Below are positions 54,590 to 64,000 of a stretch of DNA of 64,000 nt, one piece after another. A program made the position numbers and the translations under genes. This DNA comes from Limnanthes douglasii subsp. nivea (lineage: Eukaryota; Streptophyta; Magnoliopsida; Brassicales; Limnanthaceae): assembly GCA_036936605.1 (NCBI GenBank), contig JAUPFV010000004.1:288156009-288220008 (forward strand), written 5' to 3'. How positions within the stretch are numbered: the stretch's first letter is position 1; each line of letters starts with the position of its first letter. Under the pieces are notes generated by a model that was not told the DNA's origin, did not search any database, and saw only the letters and a list, made by a program, of their open reading frames with translations.

Positions 54590-55221
54590 AAATGCACGTT
54601 GCTTGCACTATGGGAACACGAGTTGTTTATTTTTGTCATTGTAAGTTGTATGGCTAATTAAAATAGAACTTGAGAGTTGTGTATACTATTGCGTGTTTAT
54701 TGTATAATATTTACAATGCGAGTTGTGTACTATATATCGAGAAATTATGAGTAACATTGATAACATTTAATATTGTGAGTTGTATGTCTAATTGAATTGG
54801 AACTTCAGATTTGTGTATACTATTATGCGTTCTTCGTATAATATTAACAATGCGAGTTGTGTACAATATATTGAGAAATTGGGAGTTCCATTAATAATAT
54901 TTGATATTATGAGTTGTATGGCTAATTAAATTGGAACCTGAGGGTTGTGTATACTATTGCGTGTTCTTTGTATAATATTAAACATGCGAGTTGTGTACAA
55001 TATATTGAAAAATTGGGAGTTACATTGATAACATTTGATATTGCGAGTTGTATGACTAATTAAAACAGAACTGAGAGTTGTATATACTATTGCGTGTTCT
55101 TTATATAATATAGATAATGCGATTTATGTACAATTTATTGAAAGAATTGTAAGTTGCATTGATAACATCTGATATTGCGAGTTGTATGGTTAATTAAAAT
55201 ATAACTAAGAGTTGTATATAC
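54590..55221. repeat. 134-bp tandem repeat array
   Basis: A unit containing TGCGAGTTGTGTAC, GAGTTGTATGGCTAATTAAA and TATACTATTGCGTG repeats about 4.5 times. Marker starts at 54717, 54851, 54985 and 55118 give a period of 133-134 bp. Element D's LTR begins in mid-unit at 55222. Confidence 0.88.
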
Positions 55222-55627
55222 TGGTGAGGTTTATTTTTGTCTGAGGGTAAGTTTGTAATTTATTTTAGAGTTTTGAGGAAGTTTGTAAGTATTTAATGTT
55301 TGAGTAGAGAGTAGAGAGAGAATTAAGCAGCTTGGTTGTATTTAATTTTCATTACCCTCATTTAATGTTGGTGGTTGGGTATTTATACCCTTACATCTGG
55401 GCCTTATGGGCTTTCGGGTCATGTTTAATGGACCCGGGTCAAGTTCAAGGACCCATGAGCTCTTAGTAGGAGAGCAGGCAGCTTAAACAAGAAGTGTTTA
55501 GGTTTTAAGTACTTTAGTTCTTGTTCGAACAGTCCAATGGGTGAGGTGTTCGAACTGCCCTGTCCGGTTAGGTAGTTTTTGTCCGAACTGTCCCTGTCCG
55601 TAATGGTAACGGAATCCGGACTCATCA
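55222..55627 (-). repeat. 3' LTR of element D (406 bp)
   Basis: On the minus strand it starts TGATGAGTCCGG and ends AACCTCACCA, with TATA (plus strand GGGTATTTATACCC) near 55384. It is shorter and more diverged than the LTRs of A-C. The polypurine tract AAAAAAGGGGCTAC lies just right of it. Confidence 0.87.
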
Positions 55628-56072
55628 GTAGCCCCTTTTTTAGGTGTTTGTTCAAAAACCTTTGTCAAAACCTGAAAAACAGTCCGTTGTCAGTGATAGT
55701 TTCATCCGGACAGGTCTTTCGAACTGTGTTATGGTTTTATCCGGACTGAAAAAAGCTCTTTGAACCTGAATTGTTTTTTGCCAAAGTTCATGGGACACGT
55801 GTCTCTCTTTGGTTCGTTACTTTAGCCGTTTTTTCACCTTGAATTTCGCACCCACCTTCTCTGAAAAGCAACCTCTTCATTAATGAAGGTGACATCAGCG
55901 CCGTCTCTTAATCAGTGCAAATCCTTTCGAATTCTCCTAGGAATCAAAACTTCTTTTTGGGGTTTACTATAAATTAAAACACTTTTCCACTGTTTTACTA
56001 TCACTTTCATTTTCACTTTGCTAATCCTCAGAGCTTTCTCTCTCAAACACAAGTTTTTTACTTTGGTCGTTT
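55628..56072 (+). promoter_or_regulatory. Promoter region of the antisense gene, element D
   Basis: The G-box GACACGTGTC is at 55794-55803 and TATA CTATAAAT at 55967-55974, 163 bases apart as in B. The CCAAT position is changed. The antisense ATG follows at 56073. Confidence 0.66.
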
Positions 56073-59034
56073 ATGTTCACGGCTAGGAACGCTTTAGTCA
56101 GAGGAGGGTGGCTCAATCTATCTGAACTAGAAAGAGCACAGAAAGTTGAAAGGGAAAAGCGCATCGCAGCAGGCTTACCTACTTCTCCCATCGACAAACC
56201 AACAACCTCAACTACAGAGCCTGACCAGGGTTCATCTTCTACCAAAAGTGTCAGACCGAAGAGATTGTTTCAAACTAGCCTCTCTCCTATTGTCTCAGGT
56301 TCATCGGTTCAAGAGTCAGAACCCACTGTTGAACCAGGCTTAACAGTTACTAGTTTTAAAAAACCTTCCCCGTTCTTAGCCATGGGGTCAGATGTTGATA
56401 CTTCTCCCAATAAGCTGGTTGATCGAAGTAAAAGCCGGCTGGTCAAAGGGCAGGCTTCCAAAGGCACCCCTTCGAAATCAGGCGCTAAAGATAGCAGTAC
56501 AAGGTCAGAAGCACCCATAAAAGTACCCAAGGACAGGCTGTCCGGTCCGGAGACTACTGACTCAAGCCCCCGAAGAGAAACCTGCACATCAGAGCCCCAG
56601 CCGGAGGCTAGAGTCCATGAGAGTACTGAAGTTCACCAGTCCGGAGGTCAGGCTGAACCAACTCCAAACCTTCCCCTCACCAAGACAACTGAAAACCCTT
56701 CCTCAATAATAGAGGAAATAATGGAGGACTCTATTGAAGAGGCTCCATTCGAGTCTGAACCCTCTGGACAGACTAGTGACGCTGTTGCTGCCAAAAAGGA
56801 TAAGGGCAAAGAAAAACTGTCCTTATGCACCCAGATCTGCCAGAGATCCTTGAAGGAAAAGTTGGACCTTGTTTCCATAAGGTCAGTGTTAAATATCTTC
56901 TCGCTTTACAAAAAATCAACTATGCTTTCATCCATACAGCCGAGTTGGCCCGGATGCGTACGAAGTGGGGAATTCCGGAGAACGTGAAGATAAGAATCCC
57001 CATAGACCCTGAAACCCCAATGGACTGCAGACTCAGTGAAATTGTCATCTTTATTGAGCTTTTTAACTGGGGTTTAAGGTTCCCATTGGATCCAGAAATA
57101 GTTAGGTATTTCCATCTTATCAAGCTCTGTCCCAGTCAACTAAGCCCCAACGCCTGGTACACACTTATGGCCTGCATCATGGCCTCCAGGCTCTCCGGGA
57201 TTCCTCTACCAATAGAGGAATTTGCAGCTGTGGCCAGTCTCTATAGGAACCACCACATTCCCTTCTATCACTTCAACATGGGTGATAATTATAAAGCAGT
57301 GGATGATCTCCTTGAATCGGAGAGAAATTGGAGGACTCAATTCCTGTCCGTAAGTGGCGCTTGGGAGAATGGGAGGAGAATCAAGGCTGGAGTTAACCCA
57401 AGTCTCCTCACCAGCAGATGGAGGAGTGATCGTAAGTGTCCGACCTTACATTTTTCTTTTTTACTTTTATCGAATTTGCCTAAACTGACTGGTCTTGTCT
57501 TTTGCCTTAACAGAACTGCCCAAAGACTTCAATGACTACTTAAAGTCCGGGCAGACCACTTGTACCAAGATCAACACTTGGGCTGCTGAAAAGTGTGGGA
57601 ACCGGTTTCATGATGCTTTTACAGGAGGCAATTTTGCCAGGTCTCACCTCTAGAACACCACTGGCCGGAGGGAATTGACCTGGGAAGAACTCACCACTCC
57701 ACCCCTTCCGGATGTAGTCCTCAAGAGAACGCACGCACCGGACGGGTCGTTATACTTTCCAGGTCGGGCCAAGGCCCCGAGTAAGATGAAAGGCAAGAAG
57801 GGGAAGGGCAAGAAGGTTGCAGGTGAGGCTAACCCTGTCGAGGTGGAGGAGGCTGCTCCAACAAACCCAGAGGGGCCAGCCCCAAGCCAGGTTGATGCTG
57901 CTCTGCTAGAAGTGGTAGAGCATGAAAGTACTAGGGAAGAGGTTCAATCCCCAAAACCCCCAAGGGTCCCTAAGAGAGATAAAAACGGGGAGCAGAAAGC
58001 AATGACAGGGAGGATAAGAAGAAAAAAACCTCCAAGGGTAATGAACTTTCTCTCCGGCCTCCGGAGCCCCTCCCCCTTGTAGACCCTATTGATCCAACAC
58101 AAGCAGAAAAGATCCCTGATGACTTTCAAACTGAAGAGGTTGGAGGAGGAGACCTTAGCATTGATGGTGTTGACATCACCGGGCTTGATGGACTTGGTGA
58201 CTATTTCGCCAACCTCCCCAAAGACGATTTTGCTGGGCCTTACCTCCCTCCGAGTACTTCGAATACCGTCACTTTTAATGGTAAGACTTTTACTGTTTCA
58301 AGTGAAAGGGATATTATAGCTCACTCCATATTAAGTAACGTTCAGCCAGTGCTTGTTTTGGAGAAACAAGTTCGAAGTCTGGCAGACACTATCAAAGATC
58401 TCAAATCTGACAAAGAGAAACTGTCCGATGATCTTCTTACTGCCACTTAACATGCTGACATTCTGAAGGGAGAAAACGAGGAGCTAAAGAAGAGCCCAGA
58501 GGGGTGAATCACAAAGGTTTCCACTTCAGAAGACACTATCAAAGAGCTCCGGGAGAAGCTGTCCGGATTGGAGAAAGATCTCACCTCTTCGAAAGAGAGG
58601 CAAAGGCCAAGGATCAAGTCATCCATAACTTGATAAGTGACAAGATCGTGCTCGAGAACACAGTGTCCAAGGCTGCGGAGGAGAAATCAGATCTGCTAAG
58701 GGAGCAAGAGGCCAAGATTCAGGCCAAGATCGATGCCTATGCCAACAATATAATAGACAGCCAAAAAGAAATGTATGCCAAGGTGAAGTCAGACATGGTC
58801 TTGCTTTTCCATGAGAAGTTTCCGAAGAGGAACCTGGGAGACTTATGGAGTTTTGTAGAGTATCCAGATCTTCCCTTCCATACAATGGCCGAAGGTGACA
58901 GGCTTGGTTTCTCCAGTGCATCATCTTCTGACGACGAAGAGAACACCGAGGAAAGCCCTAATGAGGAGGAGGACGATCCTAAGAAGAAGACGAAGACAGA
59001 TGAGGCTGAGCCATCTTCAAAGGCTCAGTCTTAG
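56073..59034 (+). pseudogene. Antisense gene of element D (PF04195-like/coiled-coil protein), heavily damaged
   Basis: Exon 1 is 56073-57431, the intron 57432-57513 (82 bases) and exon 2 57514-59034. The start is MFTARNALVRGGWLNLSE. A one-base loss near 56823 shifts the frame between the Ser/Pro-rich part and the PF04195-like domain (FNWGLRFPLDP, LCPSQLSPNAW). Exon 2 has TAG at 57651-57653 (TGG elsewhere), a shift near 57980, a TAA near 58448 and further disruption near 58500. The coiled coil and acidic tail are recognisable to the stop at 59034. Confidence 0.82.
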
Positions 59035-59534
59035 GATTTGAATTATCTTTTTATCTTTTACGTTATCTGAACTAAAGTCCTTGGAAGGCCAAGGCATTTT
59101 TGTAATTGTGTCTGGTATTTGACCGGATAGATCTTTTGTTTTGTCTGACAATTTAAAATTCCTTGGAAGGCCAGGGCACTTAGGTTATTTCAAGGAATAT
59201 CCTTGTTCTGCACAACTCTTGCATTCTTTCATAGTTTATTTCAATTTTGGTGGCTAATGTTTAAATAGCCATTAGTTATTTCATAAGCTTTCTAAAGAGA
59301 GAGTGTTTAAATTCTCCGATGACAAATGTTTAAGTAGTCATCATTCCTTTAATTCAATTTGGATGGTGTGACAAAAAATAAAGTAAGAACACTTCGAATT
59401 TTTTGAAGAAGGCATCAAATTTTATTAAAAAACCCGGACACCTCATTAAAACCGCCCCGTGCCACCAGGGTAGGAAAGAGTATGCCCTCAAATATTTACA
59501 TGGATTTTTAAACAAGTAAATATTTACATAACTT
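59035..59534. other. Convergent 3' spacer of element D with hairpins
   Basis: CCTTGGAAGGCCAAGG lies near 59079 and a one-base variant near 59160. Between them the arms are GTCTGGT (59110-59116) and ACCGGAT (59122-59128), which still pair if G-U pairs are allowed. No coding sequence is seen. Confidence 0.48.
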
Positions 59535-62500
59535 CTATTCCAAGTACATCCGGAGATGCTCAATATTCCAAGGATGGTTTAAAACCCTTCCATCCTTGTC
59601 TTCCAGCCAATATGTTCCAGGTTTAAGCCTTTCAATGACCATATAAGGTCCTTCCCAAGTTGGGGCCAGTTTGCCGAGCAGCTTCTCTTTAGTGTGTAAG
59701 AAGACTTTCCTCAACACCTTGTCCCCCGGCTGGAAATCTCTTCTTTTAACTCTAGAAGCAAACCTCCTTCTCATCAAACCCTGATAGTGTGCAGCTCTAA
59801 GGTGAGCCTTAACTCGTCTTTCCTCTACTAGGTCAAGCTGACCTCTGATTGCCACTTCGTTAGCGTGTTCGGAGAAGTTGTGAACCCGAAATGAAGGGAG
59901 AGTCGCTTATTTGGGAGCTATTGCATCCATCCCATATACCAAGGCAAAAGGTGACTCTTGTGTTGCAGCTCCAGGTGTAGTCCGGTAGGCCCACAAAACC
60001 TCTTGTAAATAGTTAGGCCACTTCCGAGCAGTCCCTTCCAAGTTCTTCTTTAAACCGGACAGCATAGTTCTGTTAGCCACTTCAACCTGACCATTCGCTT
60101 GTGGGTGGAAAGGTGAAGAGAAACAATGTTGTATCCCCCTTGAGGCACAGAAACTCTCCATTTCCTTATTGTCGAACTATGGCCCATTATCTGTCGTTAT
60201 CTTTTGTGGAGCACCAAATCTGCAAAAGATGTTGGATAAAATGAATTTTATGACAGCTTTTGATGTTGTTCCTGCCAGGGGGCTGCTTCAATCCACTTCG
60301 AAAAGTAATCTATGGCAACAATTATAGTTCTGCGCCCTCCGGATGCCATAGGGAGAGGTCCCACTAAATCCAACCCCCATCGAGAAAAAGGTATAGGCTA
60401 AGAGATTGACTCCAAAGGGATGGCTGGGACATGGATTTCGTTGCTATATCTCTGACATGGATCACACCTTCTCACCAGCTCTTTAGCATCCTGCATTATA
60501 GAGGGCCAATAATAACCAGCCAGTAAAACTCTCCTTGTTAGAGCCCTGAATCCACAGTGAGCTGATCCCTCACCATCATGCAATTCGGAGAGGACTACTT
60601 GAGACTCATCATCTCCCAAACATCGCAAAAGAGGTTTACTGTAAGACTTTTTATACAGAACGTCTCTTAGTATGATAAAGCCACGAGCCTTGTGCTTCAT
60701 TTTTCTTGCTAGTGATTTATCCGGAGGTAAGATGCCATCAGAGAGATACTGCAGGAGAGGAAATCTCCAATCTTGAGGTTGTTTCATCTGTACTTCGAAA
60801 ATTGCTTCCTCTTTACCCACATTAAGTTGAATGGAAGGGCTCTCTAGTATATGGATCCAAGGATATGACTCAGTGTATGCAACGGTTGCCAATGAATCTG
60901 CTAGTTCATTCTCTGCCCGGAGTATATGCTCATAAACAATGCTTTTGAATTTAAGTGCCTTATTTTTAAGAAGAAGTAAGTACTTCACTAGTTGCTCCTT
61001 TTTTGCCTCAGATTGGCCTTGCGCATGGTGGAAAAAGCTAACTTTAGAAACTTTAACATTTTAAGAAGAAGTAAGTACTTCACTCATCAGCTTGACCCTT
61101 TTGGCCCCACGAATATAAGCTAACTTTAAACCAGCTATAGCTGCTTCGTATTCGGACTCATTGTTGGAAGCCCTAAAAGCAAAACATATAGCCTGGTACA
61201 TCTTGTCACCATATGGAGAGGTCAAGCACACCCCTGCACCACATCCCATAGTACTTGATCCACCATCTGTTCGGACGAGCCAGACCTTTTTATCTTTTAT
61301 CTCAGTAGTTCGCTCTGTATCCCTATCAGAGTGAAATTCAACTAAAAAATCAGCCATGGCTTGGGATTGATTGCTGTTCGAGGAGCAAAATCAATATCGA
61401 AGTCCCCCAATTCCACTGACCATTTAGTCATTCTACTCGAAATGTCTGCCTTTTGAAGGACATTCTTCAAGGGAAAAGATGTCTGGACGATAATAGGATG
61501 AGCCTGAAGATAAGGCCTCATCTTCCTTGCAGCAATTACCAAGGCTAAAGCTAATTTTTCGAGCTTTAAGTAGCGTTTTTCTACACCTATCATGCTCTTG
61601 CTGATGTAGTACACAAGATGGGGGTAATTATCCACCTCTCTTACCAATACAGCAGTGATGGCACAACTTGAAGCTTCCAAGTATACGAAGAGGGTCTCGC
61701 CATCAACCGGTTTAAATAAAGTTTTAAGGGAGGACAAATGTCTCTTAGTTTCATTGAAGGCCTCATTACACTGTGAAGTCCAGTCAAACCCCTTTGCTCC
61801 CTTTAAAGTTTGAAAAAACTGGGCACATATGTCCGAAGACCTTGAGATGAATCGATTTAAAGCAGCCAACCTCCCAGTCAATCGTTGTACTTCCTTAACA
61901 TTCCGAGGAGGCTCCATTTGGAATAAGGCATTAAGCTGGTCCGGATCGGGCTGTATCCCTTGCTCACTTATTATATAACCTAGGAAGTTTCTGGACTGCA
62001 CTCCGAACACACACTTTTCTGGATTTAGCTTTAAATTCACTTTTACTAAGTTAGAAAAAGTTTCTTGGAGGTCTGCCAAGTGTAGTTGTTCATCCATACT
62101 TTTCACCATCATGTCATCAATGTATACTTCCATATTTCTTCCAGTTTGATCAGCAAAGGCTTTGTTCACCAATCTCTGATAAGTAGCCCCAGCATTTTTC
62201 AATCCAAATGGCATCACCTTGTAGCAATGAAGACCCCTGTTAGTGACAAATATGGTATGCTCCTGATCTTTCGGGTCTACTTGAATCTGATTGTACCCGG
62301 AGAAAGAATCTGTGAAGGATAGTAGCTTATTCCCAGAAGTGGAATCTACCAGCTGATCAATCCGGGGGACTGGATATAAATCTTTTGGGCAAGCCCTATT
62401 GAGATCTGTGAAGTAAATGTACATACGCCACTTGCCATTTTTCTTTTTCACCAAGACCGGATTGGCAGTCCACAAAGGATATTGAGACTCATATATATGC

Positions 62501-62853
62501 CCCATTTTTATGAGCCTGTCAACCTCTTGAACAATAACATCAGCCTTTTCCTTGCAAAAAGCCCTTCTCTTTTGCATCACAGGTGCTATATCTCTCCGGA
62601 TGGATAGGTGATGTGATATAATATCTGTTGGAACCCCAGTTACATCAGCATTGCACCAAGTAAAAACATGTTGATGGTCTTTTAGAAACTTTAACATTTT
62701 AATCTTCAGTTCATATGGCTTATTAGACCCTATCTTAACATTTTTTCTCTCTTCTAAAGAATGTGTTTCAACTTCTTCGACTGGTATCAACACTCCAGGG
62801 GTCTTTCTGGGGTCATCAATTTCACCCTCACCCCCAGAAAGCCCCTCAAACTG
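59535..62853 (-). pseudogene. pol of element D, multiple frameshifts
   Basis: RT (YIDD present) and RNase H are open from 62853 to about 61360. The frame then shifts into the archaeal-type RNase H (61357 onward, TDGGSS and NNESEYEA). A roughly 90-base insertion carrying a duplicate of a local 26-base segment (60966-60991, again near 61057-61083) disrupts this domain. The HHCC part of integrase lies in 60988-60398 and the core and C-terminus in 60161-59535, with further shifts and stops between. Confidence 0.9.
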
Positions 62854-62856
62854 CTA
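62854..62856 (-). other. Candidate readthrough UAG (element D)
   Basis: The context is GAA TAG CAG TTT GAG. The base before the last A of the preceding codon differs from A-C, but the stop and the following bases are kept, and the frame is open downstream into pol. Confidence 0.58.
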
Positions 62857-64000
62857 TTCTTCGTTGATACAAATTGCCCCCAACATCCGTGGAGCCAGTG
62901 TTGTAGCATAACACTCCGTTGCAACCTTTTGACTGCTTCGGACAACGCTCACCTGTCCTTGAACAGCATATTTCAAACATTGGTGGACTGTCGAGGCCAC
63001 TGCATGCATCCTAGAGAGCCAAGACCTCCCTAAAATAGCATTATAACAAGTGGGACAATCCACCACAATAAAAATTATCCTGACCATCTTCTTGAAATGG
63101 CCCTTGCCCAACAAAACTTCCTCTTCGAACTCCCCGATCACATCTGCTGAGCTTCCAGTGAAACCCACAATTGATCTGCCGAACGCTGAATTACGGTTGG
63201 ATTTTTCATCTTTTTGTAAGTGGTTAAGAAGAGGATATTGGCCGAACTTCTAGTATCCACCAAGATTCGTCTTATGTCATTGCCCCCAATGGATGCTCCT
63301 ATGACAACAGCATCTTCATGAGGGCCAGCTATATCCCTTAAGTCATCTTCATCGAAAACAATGAAGGGAAACAGAATTTGTGATTGAAAAGAGGTCATGC
63401 CTCCTTATAGTAGGTGGCTAGAGTATGAACGTGCCTCTTCTTTGAAGAAGCAGTAGGAGCTGTCATAGTATCCCCTCCAAAAATTGTAAGTGACTCAAAA
63501 AACTTTATAAGCCCGGAGACCGTTTTACAACGTTCCTCAATGGTACCCACTCTATTTTGAGTTGGATTGGGATCCAAGTATTCTGATTCTACATTAAATC
63601 TTTCGATTATAACCATAGCTCCCTCCGGAGACACATTACTTAGACCAACCCGATGAATATTATCAGGCCTATTTCCTCCTCTTCTTTTGATATACGCCCC
63701 CGGCTTTCCTCTTTTAATCAAGTTCTGAACTTCTTGTTTCAAGGCTATACAATTGTCAGTGGTATGGCCAGTATCATTATGGTACTGGCAGAAAGAGTTG
63801 TTACGATATTCCCTGGGAGATTGTAGTGCGGCCGGCCTTCTATAGTGCACTTCTTTCTTTGTTTTATCGTAAATGGTGGCCACACTTTCTTTTAGTTCTG
63901 CAAACCACTCCGGTTGAACCCAAGGCCCTCTCTTATTTCTAGATTGTTGACTCTGGGCAGGTGCAGCTGGCTGAGATTGAGCTTTAGCCCTGTTATACCC
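62857..64000 (-). pseudogene. gag-protease of element D, partial, frameshifts
   Basis: It runs off the right edge. From 63883 the linker, C-X2-H-X4-H-X4-C knuckle (about 63760) and the region before the protease are open to 63395, where one base is lost (near 63405). Another base is lost near 63180. The protease has DTRSS instead of DTGSS (near 63255), a change at the catalytic motif. It ends at the conserved UAG. Confidence 0.9.

Larger units (their letters stand above)
55222..64000 (-). mobile_element. Element D: Tat-type LTR retrotransposon, 5' end outside window
   Basis: Same family plan as A-C on the minus strand: gag-protease (runs off at 64000), UAG, pol, spacer, antisense gene (+) and 3' LTR 55627-55222. 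It is more diverged and more damaged than B or C. The five bases left of the LTR are TATAC; the partner duplication is outside the window. Confidence 0.92.

Overview
This is a flowering-plant nuclear window made almost entirely of transposable elements. No ordinary single-copy host gene, rRNA, tRNA or CRISPR array is recognisable. Four lines of evidence point to an angiosperm: Ty3/Gypsy elements of the Tat type (a second, archaeal-type RNase H after the RT-linked one, no chromodomain), a Mutator-like element (MULE) with TIRs and a 9-bp target duplication, a plant mobile domain (PMD) gene, and GT-AG introns. The species cannot be named from the sequence.

Layout, left to right. 1-9141: element A (+), a Tat retrotransposon whose 5' end lies outside the window. 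9142-9641 and 20123-20280: one degraded gag fragment (-) of another Tat family, split by element B. 9642-20122: element B (-), complete, with LTRs of 437 and 457 bp and target duplication ATAAT. 20281-29509: element C (+), 5'-truncated. 29510-31981: a decayed Ty1/Copia fragment. 31982-33202: AT-rich spacer. 33203-52958: a MULE with 9-bp target duplication TTTAACATG. It encodes a transposase with SWIM and OTU-protease domains (+), a small unknown protein (-) and a PMD protein (-). Its transposase exon is interrupted at 34994-46693 by element E (-), a complete 11.7-kb Tat element of a second family with target duplication GCTGG. 52959-53600: 41-bp minisatellite into which the MULE inserted. 53601-54589: AT-rich DNA. 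54590-55221: 134-bp tandem array. 55222-64000: element D (-), running off the right edge.

The Tat elements share one architecture. Sense gag-protease and pol lie in the same frame, separated by a single conserved UAG. Downstream of pol, on the opposite strand, is a two-exon gene for a coiled-coil protein with a domain resembling the 'putative gypsy type transposon' family (PF04195). In A-D that antisense gene has a G-box and TATA box at almost invariant spacing, and the spacer where the sense and antisense genes converge carries conserved hairpins. Element C keeps a complete 967-residue antisense gene although its sense genes are broken. The MULE carries three clusters of GC-rich palindromic words, one near the 5' end of each of its three genes. 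These two systems, UAG-separated gag/pol with an independently promoted antisense gene, and the MULE palindrome clusters, are the most interesting content.
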